From Puccinellia tenuiflora (lineage: Eukaryota > Streptophyta > Magnoliopsida > Poales > Poaceae), in NCBI GenBank assembly GCA_012064385.1, contig QRDG01000820.1:434001-498000 (forward strand): 64,000 nt of DNA, in the 5' to 3' direction. The notes below the pieces were generated by a model. That model was not told where the DNA came from. It was given only the letters and a program-made list of their open reading frames with translations, and did no database searches. Made by a program: the position numbers and the translations under genes. Positions 35,495-45,843 of this stretch are shown in pieces; position 1 is the first letter of the stretch, and every line of letters starts with the position of its first letter.

Positions 35495-35869
35495 CTAAAT
35501 ATGTATCATTCTGTTTCGGACTGTAAAGTTTAATGTATCCCGCTACCACACTTTTCAAGTTGGTGTATGAAAATACACATGGTAGACAAGTTAGTGTACC
35601 CCTCGTGTTATTAACTCAATAACCAACGAACAAATTCGTCAGGCGGAAGCAAAGCGTTGTTTGTGGCGTGCGCCTACCGTTTTCGCCGCGCCCATCCATT
35701 ACAGCCGGGCCGATGACGCGAGGTGCATGCACCTTCCCGAACACAGATCTCCTGACGTAGGCATCCTGCCGTTGCGTCCATGACAAGCGGGGCCAACCAT
35801 CCGTGGAGACCACCTGTCAGTGACTTAAATTCAAGGAACTGCAGGTTTGCGCACGTCAGAGGATCCAAA

Positions 35870-36066
35870 TCCGCACCTTCCCTCTCTCCTCTCCACTTTC
35901 CTCTGCAGCTGCGCCTCCCCTGCTCCTTCCTCTAGAAAAAAACTCCCAAGCCAAGCAAAGGCAAGGCAGCCTTCACCCATACGGCCAGCCAGGGGCGGCG
36001 CGGCGCCCAATCTAGCGGAATCCCACCGCACCAGATCGCGGAGAACCTGCCGCCGCTGATTCTCCG
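35870..36066 (+). promoter_or_regulatory. Probable promoter-proximal 5' UTR exon of the RTH gene
   Basis: A C/T-rich leader (CCCTCTCTCCTCTCCACTTT) and a GC-rich stretch end at a good donor (TTCTCCG|GTGAGC at 36066). The next acceptor that leads to the RTH start codon is TATAACTTCAG|CAAG at 40521, giving a leader intron of about 4.45 kb. The linkage is inferred, and the transcription start cannot be fixed from sequence. Confidence 0.5.
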
Positions 36067-36122
36067 GTGAGCTCTCCTCTCAATCTCTCTGCCGCTCCTC
36101 GATTCCATTGATTCGTACCTCG

Positions 36123-38048
36123 TCGGGCGCTTGTACAGTTGTACTTTAGGGGCCAAGTTTGCAGTTTAGGAGCTCTGATGCTTTTGCTTTTGCATTCTGA
36201 AACGGAGAACCGCTACCGGATTTTGAAATGGAGGTGGCTGCCCTGCGATTCGATTCAACCTGTTTCCGTATGATATCAAAATGGAATTTGCGCTTTGAGA
36301 ACAGGCCGCGATGGCGGGACGGACACGGCATCCGGACGCTGAACTGAATGTTGGAGTCTGCCATTTAGTACCAGATGTAGTAGTCTCTAGGAATCCATTT
36401 ACTAGTTTTTTCTACTAGTAGTGCTGGGCGAAAATTTATTTTTCTTAAATAAAGGTTCCCGCCCCGCTCGAGCCACTCCCTACGACTACAATCTGCTCCT
36501 GCATTCTATGGAATGGGAGAAGAAGCGTGGCTTCTTGACAAGCGAATGCAATATTGTGCCAAGCACTTCTTTTTTCATTAAGCTGATTGGTGTTCCTTTC
36601 CTGGACGAGCTGACCTTATGTCTTCAACGTATCTTCTCCTATTACAGAGATCAGTTCATAGCATTTTTGACACGTAAAATGTTGTAGGTGGATGCATTTC
36701 CTTTGTTTGACTTGTACCTTTGTCAAATTGTCAAGCTGAAGCGTAAACATTTGTGCTTATGGGGGGCTACAATGTGGCACCGCTTTATACCACTTTAGTA
36801 TAGCAAAACTACCCCTTGTTCTATCCTGTGTTATGATGACAAGGGACAGGCTATCTGTTTCCGGCTCGAAAATGGTAGACTGGGAAGAACTAAATCTAAG
36901 AAAAAGTTAATTGGAAACGTCTGTGCATATCTCATTTAAATGACTGGTAGGAGCTAGGGCTCTACCAGGCCTTGGGCGTAGGTTGTAGGGGAGGGAGAGA
37001 GGTTGGCGAGGGCGAGATCGCGGCGGCCGGCGGCTGGGCGCCGTCCTGTGCGAGGGAGAAGGCGGCGGCTAGGGTTCCGGCTCCTCTGGGAGCCGGGCAA
37101 TAGAGTTATGACTATATTGCTTAATTCCAAAAGAGTTGTTTACATCGGTTTATATAATCTCACAGCTGACTAAGATAACTTGGGCTAAGCCCGTAACTAA
37201 TCCTGCTCATTGGGCCTCCTCCTTTGGTACGTAGTGGCCAGTTTAGGAGTCGGGCGCTTGTACAGTTGTACTGTAGTGGCCAGTTTAGGAGCTATGATAC
37301 CTCTTGCTTTTGCCTTTCTGAAACGGAGAACCGCTACCGGATTTTGAAATGGAGGTGGCTGCCCTGCGATTCGATTCAACCTGTTTCCGTATGATATCAA
37401 AATGGAATTTGCGCTTTGAGAACAGGCCGCGATGGCGGGACGGACACGGCATCCGGACGCTGAACTGAATGTTGGAGTCTGCCATTTAGTACCAGATGTA
37501 GTAGTCTCTAGGAATCCATTTACTTTTCGTAGTGCTGGGCGAAAATTTATTTTTCTTAAATAAAGGTTCCCGCCCCGCTCGAGCCACTCCCTACGACTAC
37601 AATCTGCTCCTGCATTCTATGGAATGGGAGAAGAAGCGTGGCTTCTTGACAAGCGAATGCAATATTGTGCCAAGCACTTTTTTTTTCATTATAAGCTGAT
37701 TGGTATTCCTTTCCTGGACAAGCTGATCTTATGTCTTCAACGTATCTTCTCCTATTAAAGAGATCAGTTCATAACATTTTTGACACGTTAAATGTTGTAG
37801 GTGGATGCATTTCCTTTGTTTGACTTGTACCTTTGTCGAGCTGAAGTGTAAACATTTGTGCTTATGGGGGCTACAATGTGGCACCGCTTTATACCACTTT
37901 AGTATAGCAAAACTACCCCTTGTTCTATCCTGTGTTATGATGACAAGGGACAGGCTATCTGTTTCCGGCTCGAAAATGGTAGACTGGGAAGAACTAAATC
38001 TAAGAAAAAGTTAATTGGAAACGTCTGTGCATATCTCATTTAAATGAC
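36123..38048. repeat. About 1.1-kb direct tandem duplication in the RTH leader intron
   Basis: Copy 1 starts TCGGGCGCTTGTACAGTTGT at 36123 and runs through a partial LTR to about 37235. Copy 2 starts with the same bases at 37250 and runs to the LTR at 38049. Shared landmarks include AGAACAGGCCGCGATGGCGG (about 36298 and 37420) and GACAAGGGACAGGCTATCTG (about 36838 and 37942). Small indels and substitutions separate the copies. Confidence 0.9.
36945..37235 (-). repeat. Partial LTR copy inside the duplicated block
   Basis: Starts TGGTAGGAGCTAGGGC after ATGAC, exactly like the LTR at 38049, and stops at GGTACGTAG, lacking the last ~17 bases (TACCGGTCATAACA end). It is a by-product of the tandem duplication, not an independent insertion. 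Confidence 0.85.
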
Positions 38049-38352
38049 TGGTAGGAGCTAGGGCTCTACCAGGCCTTGGGCGTAGGTTGTAGGGGAGGGA
38101 GAGAGGTTGGCGAGGGCGAGATCGCGGCGGCCGGCGGCTGGGCGCCGTCCTGTGCGAGGGAGAAGGCGGCGGCTAGGGTTCCGGCTCCTCTGGGAGCCGG
38201 GCAATAGAGTTATGACTATATTGCTTAATTCCAAAAGAGTTGTTTACATCGGTTTATATAATCTCACGGCTGACTAAGATAACTTGGGCTAAGCCCGTAA
38301 CTAATCCTGCTCATTGGGCCTCCTCCTTTGGTACGTAGTACCGGTCATAACA
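38049..38352 (-). repeat. 3' LTR (304 bp) of the intronic Gypsy element
   Basis: Near-identical to 39906-40230, but shorter by a ~20-bp local repeat containing AACTAAGAT that is present only in the right copy. Confidence 0.9.
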
Positions 38353-39876
38353 TCTCTCCCCGCCTGCGCAAACAGCTCGTCCTCGAGCTGGAAGTCTGGA
38401 TAGTGCTGACTGAACTCGTCACGCTTCTCCCAAGTCGCGTCCTCCTCTGGAAGGCCTTCCCACTGGATCAACAGGTACCACACCCCGTGACGTAGTTGGG
38501 CCCGCAACACCTTTGCTGGACCGGGAAGGAGGCGCCCGTCGGCGGTCGGGGGTAGCGCCGGCGTGGCCGCCGGTGGCTCCCCACGGAAAATGGCCCGGCG
38601 TAGCGCGGGCCCAGCTTGCGCTTTGCGCGCGGGTCAAGGGACTGCGTAGAACGGTGAAGGAGACGCAGCCACACCCAGTCGCCCACCGCGAACTCCGCCT
38701 CGCGGTGATGGCCGTCGTAGTAGTGCTTGGCCAACTGCTGGGCCTGAACGAGGCGTTGGCGCACCTCCGCAAGCATCTCGTCCCGGCTTCGAAGAAGGTC
38801 GCCTGCCGCCTCCGTCCTCGCCGTGTCTGGGTCAACCGGCAGGATGGGCGGGGGCGGTCGACCATAGACCACCTCGAACGGCGTGGCGCGCAGGGCGGAG
38901 TGATAAGAGGTGTTGTAGCAGTACTCCGCCCACGCGAGGCAGTCCACCCAAGCACGAGGACGATCACCTGTAACACAACGCAAATACATGGCAATCACCT
39001 TGTTGACCACCTCGGATTGGCCGTCCGTCTGAGGATGGAAGGCCGTGCTCAGGCGTAGCTTCACGCCCGCCATCCGGAAGAGATCACGCCAGACATGCCC
39101 CGTGAACACCGGGTCCCGGTCGCTGACGATCAAAGAGGGAAACCCGTGTAGGCGGACGATACCGTCGAAGAAGGCACGGGCCACGGAGGCGGCGGTGTAG
39201 GGGTGGCCGAGCGTGATGAAATGTGCGTACTTGGAGAAATGGTCGACCACCGTGAGGACGACGGACGTGCCGCCCACCTTGGGGAGGCCCTCGATGAAGT
39301 CCATGGAGATATCGGCCCAGACCTGAGAGGGCACCTCCAAGGGCTGTAGCAGCCCAGCCGGCCGCAGTGTCTCCGTCTTGTTACGCTGGCACGTCACACA
39401 AGACCGGACCCAGTCCCGAACCAGGGCCCGATCGCCGGGGATGTAGAAGTCGGCGCGGAGACGGTGGAGGGTCTTCTGCACACCCTCGTGGCCCGCCGAG
39501 TGGGCCAGCAGCAGCACCTGGTGACGGAGGTGGTGGCGGGTGGCGGCGGGAGCTGCAGCTGAGGCTTGCAGCGGCCATGGGAGCGCCGCGGGACCCGTCG
39601 GGGAGGACAGCTGCCACGACCACAACGGCGGCCCGGTGGCGCAGCCGGCGGTGGTCCGTAAGGGCCGGCCAGGAACTGGCGGATGCCCCGGACCGCTGTG
39701 GCGAGGTCCCGGAGGGCACCAGTGACCTCCTCCGGGGTGTAGATCGTGGGGGCCAGCGCGACGGTGGCGGCCGGCGTGGAGAGGGCGCCGGACGTGGCCA
39801 TCGGCGCGGTGGTGACGAGCAGCAGCGGGGCGGAGGTGGCGAGCGGGAGGGTTGTGGTGGGCGGCGGCGAAGACAT
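38353..39876 (-). pseudogene. Gag-start/integrase/chromodomain remnant of the Gypsy element
   Basis: The ATG at 39876 opens a Pro/Ala/Thr-rich gag start (MSSPPPTTTLPLATS, later TPEEVTGALRDLATAVRGI). At about 39540 the sequence passes by deletion and frame change into integrase. That part has an HHCC zinc-binding region (LAHSAGHEGVQKTLHRL ... CVTCQRNK), a catalytic core with WADISMDFIEGLPK, IVSDRDPVF and the FHPQTDGQSEVVNK segment (D, D, E residues present), and a C-terminal DWVWLRL...LGPRYAGPF stretch. Near 38590 a second deletion joins it out of frame to a chromodomain-like segment (YLLIQWEGLPEEDATWE) that ends at 38301-38360. Without a polymerase it could not replicate by itself. Confidence 0.85.
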
Positions 39877-39905
39877 GACCGAACCGAAGCTATCTGATAC
39901 CAAAT

Positions 39906-40230
39906 TGGTAGGAGCTAGGGCTCTACCAGGTCTTGGGCGTAGGTTGTAGGGGAGGGAGAGAGGTTGGCGAGGGCGAGATCGCGGCGGCCGGCGGCTGGGC
40001 GCCGTCCTGTGCGAGGGAGAAGGCGGCGGCTAGGGTTCCGGCTCCTCTGGGAGCCGGGCAATAGAGTTATGACTATATTGCTTAATTCCAAAAGAGTTGT
40101 TTACATCGGTTTATAGAATCTCACAGCTGACTAACTTGGAAACTAAGATAACTAAGATAACTTGGGCTAAGCCCGTAACTAATCCTGCTCATTGGGCCTC
40201 CTCCTTTGGTACGTAGTACCGGTCATAACA
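39906..40230 (-). repeat. 5' LTR (325 bp) of the intronic Gypsy element
   Basis: Ends TGGTAGG...CATAACA on the plus strand. It adjoins the initiator-tRNA-type primer-binding site at 39893-39904 and the target-site duplication ATGAC at 40231. Confidence 0.9.
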
Positions 40231-40554
40231 ATGACATACTACAAGCCGCCTAGAAGTGCAACCACTTAACCACTTCCTAAAAATTAAAAGTGGAATCATT
40301 GCATTAACGCTATCAATCTTTCATCAATGGACAATTATGTGAAACGAAAATCCCTAGGCTGGTGAAAGTTATAGGAAAATAACACAGAATACTGAACTAG
40401 AGCTGATAATTCTGCACATTTTTCCGAAAGCATTGGGGGCCTAACTTTATTTGTTCTTGTCAGCAAAGGTCGACATGGTCATGAGATCAAGCTAGTCACA
40501 TTAGAACTTGTATAACTTCAGCAAGAATTAATATTAACTGAAGTATTTTCGTCG

Positions 40555-41917
40555 ATGGAGGCTGAAGCTGATTTTGATGTTGAAGATACCAGATCAAAGA
40601 ATGAACTGCAGGACTTGTGGCCAGTTGGTGAGATAGACCCAAAGAGAGGAAGATTCCCTTGTTGCATTGTCTGGACTCCTCTTCCTGTAGTTTCATGGCT
40701 TGCTCCTTACATAGGCCATGTTGGAATCTGTCAAGAGGATGGGTCTGTCCTGGATTTTGCTGGATCAAATTTAGTGAGCATGGATAATTTCGCATATGGT
40801 TCTGTTGCCAGACACCTCCAGCTTGACAGAAAAAAGGTATATCTGATCAAACATGGTTGACCTCCTACATTATTAGTTTAGTCTTCTAGTAAAATTTCTA
40901 TTATTTACTTGGCGGAAAATTCCTACTACTTTCCTATGTGACATACTCCCTTGCCGACATATTTTACTTGTAGTATTTCATTTTGGCATGTAGCTTCTAT
41001 GTCAGTAACTTCGCTCTTCTGACATGCTGTGCATGAAAGACTGTTTCAGGATTTGTCTTAAAAAAACAAATAGTAAATATTTCTTTTCTGTAGGAGAACA
41101 GTAAATATTCCCACATTAATACATATTAGGCTTCACATTAATACCTAGACTTAGCATTTGCAATCTGATACAAAGGGCTGGGAACACTGAATGTCCGAGC
41201 ATCCTGTCTCCTGCCTGCTATCACAAACAGAGCATGACTGTAGGTATTCTGAAAATCTTGTCAATGACTCCAGTTTTTGTTTTCTGTAGTAACATTTTTT
41301 TTATATAAATAGTTAAAACGGCATGACAGAGGTGACATCTGATCATCTGTATGGTGAAATTGCATATGTTGTTCCATCTTGTCAATTTGTTATCTGCACT
41401 TCCATAAAATATACTTGTATTTGTCATTTCTTTTTTCAGTGCTTTCCCCTCAAGTAGATGATAATTGTTGAGATATTCTTGTTTTGTTCTTGGCCAGTGC
41501 TGCTTTCCTGCTAACCTCGCGGCACATGTATGCGAGTCGTCCTACAAGCACGCAGATGTGGGAACAACAACAACATGGGATGGTGCCCTACAACTGGGCA
41601 CGAGACGTTTCCAGCACAAGTACTACAATCTGTTCACCTGCAACTGCTACTCATTCGTGGCAAGCTGCCTGAACCGGCTTGCCTACGGTGGTTCCGTGGA
41701 GTGGAATGTTCTGAATGTGGCCGCACTTGTTTGGGTGCACGGCGAATGGGTGGACAAGATGTCTATTGTCCGCTCATTTGCCCCTTTCGTAACTGTGACG
41801 TGCGTTGGTATTTTTATGGCTGGCTGGTCTTTCCTAATAGGGATATCGGCATTCTGTTCTCTTCTGATGGGGTGGTTTGTCTTTGCTGTGTACTGCACGA
41901 AAGGTTTGGTGTGCTGA
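40555..41917 (+). CDS. RTH: RTE1-HOMOLOG (RTH) protein, DUF778/TMEM222 family (233 aa)
   Basis: Two coding exons, 40555-40836 and 41498-41917, with GTATAT/CAG borders, plus 33 nt of leader in the first. The protein carries the hallmark of the family: RFPCCIVWTPLPVVSWLAPY, then IGHVGICQEDGSVLDFAGSN and DNFAYGSVARHLQLDRKK in exon 1; then CCFPANLAAHVCESSY, the YNLFTCNCYSFVASCLNR block, WNVLNVAALVWVHGEWVD and two C-terminal membrane segments (~residues 183-203 and 206-225). Length is typical. In Arabidopsis RTE1 acts in the Golgi/ER, promotes signalling by the ethylene receptor ETR1, and RTH is its paralogue. The conserved Cys/His-rich central part resembles a papain-like fold. Nothing is broken. 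The 4.45-kb leader intron has taken in a retrotransposon and a duplication. RTH versus RTE1 orthology is not settled by sequence reading alone. Confidence 0.9.
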
Positions 41918-42540
41918 TATAATATTGCGGCTGAACTTGGTGAAGAGGTGTGGAAATAAATCTGTCCGAGACTATTCGTCCGTTATCATGATTATTCGAA
42001 TGAAACTCATCGAAGTACTGCACCTGCTAAATATTGAACAAAGAGTCCAGATCACAAGATGAAGCCTACTCTTACCTGTCCAAGCTGCGAATGATTTTTA
42101 GTTTCTTCTCCATTGATCATTCTAGTTTCTATATGCAAGCATCTGGCCATGAGCTGGTGCTCTGAATGTGCGTAATCCTGTTGGATGCCTGCTAATTTCG
42201 AGCCAAAACATTGTCATGGAGGAAAATTCCTTATGTCGACGATCGGGTATCTTGGTTGGTTTGCTGAAGGTGCCCTTGATCAGGTTGTTACGGACAAGAG
42301 TTTACCGATTTGAATATATAACAGACTAACGGCCCATCTGGATCCTGGCACAAAACGTACGTAAAGAGGGGATCTTTTGAACGAAAAGAAACCGAAGAGA
42401 GATTTACCACGTGACGGCTCCAAGTCGAACCAGTTCTAGCTGAAGTCTTCAACATCGTTCCAGTCGGAGACTCGAATCGATCATCAAAGCCACGCAAAAA
42501 AAAAGTAGCTACGCCTGCCTCTATTCCCGGCGTGCTCCCG

Positions 42541-43122
42541 ATGGCATCCAAGGATCACGGCGGCGGCGCTTCTCGGCGCGCCGGATCTGACGATTGCAGC
42601 TGCGGGTCCTGCGTACTTGGGGTGCTCCTGTACCTGTCCTTCTGGGTTGCGCTGGTGACCCTGCCGCGGATGATTTCCCTACCCGGGCTAACCCCGGGAT
42701 GCCCCGATGACAAGCCGACCACGTGCTCCGTCGAGTTAGTCGGCGCCACGGGGCTCGAGCCGGCGCTGGCTCCCAGCGCGACCTCGCCGGCCTTGGACCT
42801 CGTCGTGCACGTCGACAACGGCCACGTCTACGAGCTGCGCCATGGCGGCGGCGACGTCGTCGTCTCGTACGCGGGCGTCCCGCTCGCGCGCGGGCGCACC
42901 CCCGGCTTCCGGCTGCCGGCGAAGGAGGCGGGGCGGTGGGCGGTGAACGTGACGGGCGCCGGGCTGGGGATACCCGCGGATTTGGCGCGCCTCATGGCGG
43001 CGGAGCGGAGATGGGGCGTGGCGCAGCTGGAGATTGACGTGGGCATCGACTGGCAGTCCTTCACCTGCGACGTTTTGGTTGATGGCCAGCAGCCCAGTGC
43101 GTCAGAGTGCAGGCTGGCTTGA
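42541..43122 (+). CDS. LEA_2/NDR1-HIN1-like single-pass membrane protein A (193 aa)
   Basis: Single exon from ATG 42541 (CTCCCGATGGCATCC). A short N-terminus with a Cys cluster (DDCSCGSCVLG) leads to one membrane segment at ~residues 24-45 (VLGVLLYLSFWVALVTLP). It is followed by a lumenal or apoplastic-type domain with LVVHVDNGHVYE, then VVVSYAGVPLARGRTPGF, then a Leu/Arg-rich region (ADLARLMAAERRWG) and a last strand QLEIDVGIDWQSFTCDVLV. Order and motifs match the three paralogues at 51644, 56596 and 57616, although overall identity is low. The upstream sequence has CCACGTGACGG (CACGTG at 42408-42413), an ABRE/G-box-type element about 130 bp before the ATG. The LEA_2 fold assignment is tentative. 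Confidence 0.75.
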   Translation: MASKDHGGGASRRAGSDDCSCGSCVLGVLLYLSFWVALVTLPRMISLPGLTPGCPDDKPTTCSVELVGATGLEPALAPSATSPALDLVVHVDNGHVYELRHGGGDVVVSYAGVPLARGRTPGFRLPAKEAGRWAVNVTGAGLGIPADLARLMAAERRWGVAQLEIDVGIDWQSFTCDVLVDGQQPSASECRLA

Positions 43123-43320
43123 CGAGTCCTCGTTTTCCTTCTGTAGATTCACGTGGTGAAGCCACGGAAGGGCACGCACGATTCAACAACTAATTACGAC
43201 TATTACCTTGTGTCTGCTCCTGCATTTGTGATTTTGATTCGATGGTCATTGATAATACATTATTCATTTATAATAGTGGTTCCATCTCTGATCAAAAGAT
43301 TTACAATGTAAAGGAAGGTT

Positions 43321-44813
43321 CATCTCTACTACTATTAAATAAGCAAACTTGATTTTTTTTAAACCACCCCACAAAACGTACCCAGAACAGCACATACCAA
43401 CTACCACCACAGGATTAGATCCACTTACTTAGATCTAACCGTCAAGCTAAAACTAAACCCCACCAAAAGTTATGTTTAGCAGTTTTTCCAGGGAGACGAA
43501 ACTCTGCCAAGCGGATGAAATCGTTCGCGACCGCACGTGATTTTGTTCAACTACAGGGAAAAAATATGGGCAAAATTAACGGGAATCAACACTCCGCCTC
43601 CCCGTTCCTCGCGAATCGCGATCGACAAGATCAACTAGGTTTCTCCATCTTGCACCCCGCCCACGGCCTGCCCTCGCGATCGGAGCTCTGTGACGCTGCA
43701 TCCCCAGCAGGTCCACCCCACTGGCGCACCGCCTCCTCACCAGCGCGCCGACGGTGTCCTCGGGAGGCCGCAGCACCACCAGCACTCCGTGCACTCCCAC
43801 AGCTCCATTTTCCAGCACTCACCGTCCGGCGCTCGGACGCCCGTGGCCATGCCGCCTCCCTCCAGCCGCAGCGAGCAGCACGGATCCGCCACAATAGGTA
43901 CCGGACAGCCTCCACCGGCGGCTAGAAGCGCGGTCTTCCTGTCCAGCGGCAACGAGCAGCACGGATCCGCCGCCACTTGTACCGAACCGGCTCCACCCGC
44001 GGCGGCATCGGCGGCCAGTATTGCCTTCGCACACCCTGCTATAGCCGGGATTCCTCCAGCCGACGCGCCACCCAGATGTGGGTGGGTCGAGCGCCGGTCT
44101 GAGGTGTCTTCATGCCCCCATGTCGCCCGTCGTGCCTAATACGCTGCTCCCCAGTCCCCACCCAAATCTCTGATGGGTGCTGCCCAAAGGTCTCCGCCCT
44201 CAGCTCTGACAGCTGCGGCCACAAGGCGTCCACCCTCAGCTCGGACAGTCGCTTCCAGAAATTCACCGCCCTGAGATCCGACAGTCTGACGCCGCCAAGT
44301 CATCTCCTCCCATGTCCTCAGATAATGGTGATTCTTCCTTCAATGGCGATTCTTACGTCAATGGAATCATTTTTTTTTGTACGTATGATGAATGGGTATC
44401 ATGCATGAAAAGATGCAGGTACGAGGCATGTGTACAGATGAGTAGCTTCGCAACCGAAGGAGAGGAAGGGCATCAAGTCATTAACACGTGAAATCAGATA
44501 ATCATGTGTTGGACTGCTGAAGGTAACATGTTCAACTTTTATATTCTGAGCTGTGGACTCCTAAGGATTCTGTTTGCTATGTTCCCTAACTGAGTTGCGG
44601 ACTCTAATGACTTGATTTTGTTTCAGCTAGGCGATTATATGGATAGGGTAACGATTCCAGATAATCCTCATGTGATTTTTTTAGGGAACTGTAATTATAC
44701 CAGTATCAACCGAGCGTTACATCTTACATGCCATACTTATTCTGTTTAACTAAAACAAGCAAGGTGCATTCTCTATTCTCCTCAAGTTTGCTTGTTTAAT
44801 AGTAGTAGAGATG
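43321..44813. mobile_element. DNA element with inverted CATCTCTACTACTATTAAA ends (MITE-like or paired Helitron 5' ends)
   Basis: The left end CATCTCTACTACTATTAAA continues TAAGCAAACTTGA. The right end is its inverted copy with one mismatch in about 32 bp. The interior contains a GC-rich, exon-like segment (43560-44310) without a recognisable protein, so captured host sequence is possible. No target-site duplication of 2-10 bp is evident. TCTCTACTACTATT also fits the 5' terminus described for grass Helitrons, preceded by A as expected, so the two ends may instead be starts of oppositely oriented Helitrons. Confidence 0.6.
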
Positions 44814-44845
44814 TGCAACAATTACTTCTTTATTGTAAGGGTATT

Positions 44846-45843
44846 TGTCGTGTCTTGGATCACGGACACCGGGAGTAAAGGATACCCCCTTTTTAGGTTC
44901 GGTATGGGGTGCGAAGGAGGCTAAGTGACGTCTTCCGCCCGGGGGCTTCATCTACGCTCGAGATCTATGTACTAGTAAGCATCACAGAGACACAAGGAGT
45001 TTACCAAGGTTCAGGCCGCCCGGAGGCTAACAGCCCTACTCCTGCATGTCTGGATTGAGAGGTGTATCATGGTGTAGCTTTACAATGGTGGTCGCGGGTG
45101 AGAACCCGGGAGGTGTTGGCTAGAGGTTGAAGACGAGCAGATCCTGGCCCGGAGGAGATCACCTCTCGCCTAAGCTAAACTTGGACTCATGCACTACCTA
45201 GCCTAGCCTCCCCGAACTTGTCTTCTGAACCTCCCCTCCGCTTAACTTCACTTAACTTGTCCTTTCCTCCCTTTCCTTGGGTGCCTTGGTCCTTCTTTTA
45301 TAGGCTAAGGGGATACCACAGGTGCACCCTTGGGGCCGGAGGGGTTTTGGCGGGAAAACCCCTCCGGGTTCTCCTTAGGAGGCGACGTGGCCTCCTCTCG
45401 TCCAAGTATTCTTCTCAGAGGGGGTAGGTGAGGTCGTCCACCTTTTCCAGGGAGGGCGGACAGAGGCTGACAGCTTTTCCGACTCTGCCCCCCTTTGGCG
45501 CCTCCATCTTCTTGGCACCCAAGTCTTCTAGGAGCTTCCAGCCAGGGCTGGCAAGCTTATCCTCTTTGCGCACTGGAGGTTGGTTCCCGGGGTGAGCCTG
45601 GCCTCCTGCCGGGCGTCGGGGTCCCGGGACCTCCATGCCTGCTTCCGGGTCGAGGGGGCCCCGGAGGGTCTCCGGGTCCTTTGCCTTGGTTGTCGATGCC
45701 GTGTGCGCTGGGACGCTGTGGGGCAGATGGGGGGCCCATCTGCCAGTCTTGAGCCTTGGCCTTGAGTGCCTCCTTGGTGGGCCCATGTGCGATGGACCCA
45801 CTTTGACCGCATCAGGGGAACCCCATGTTCCACTGTTGCGACA
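44846..45843. repeat. Solo LTR (998 bp)
   Basis: Begins TGTCGTGTCTTGG and ends CACTGTTGCGACA, with TGTCG/CGACA inverted ends. It is flanked by the 5-bp target-site duplication GTATT (44841-44845 and 45844-45848). No internal retroelement domain remains, so it arose by unequal LTR recombination. Open frames inside it (for example 45415-45801 minus) are LTR sequence, not genes. Superfamily is probably Gypsy, and orientation is not certain. Confidence 0.9.

Larger units (their letters stand above)
38049..40230 (-). mobile_element. Internally deleted Gypsy (chromovirus-like) retrotransposon with target-site duplication
   Basis: Both LTRs are complete (38049-38352 and 39906-40230) and begin and end TG...CA. 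The element is flanked by ATGAC on both sides (38044-38048 and 40231-40235). On the minus strand the primer-binding site TTTGGTATCAGA next to the right LTR matches the 3' end of initiator tRNA-Met. A purine tract (GGCGGGGAGA, 38353-38362 region) precedes the left LTR. Of the coding region only the start of gag, integrase and a chromodomain-like tail remain. Protease, reverse transcriptase and RNase H are deleted. It sits inside the RTH leader intron. Confidence 0.9.

Noticed and set aside
45415..45801. 128-codon minus-strand ORF
   Set aside because: Lies wholly within the solo LTR with its own target-site duplication.
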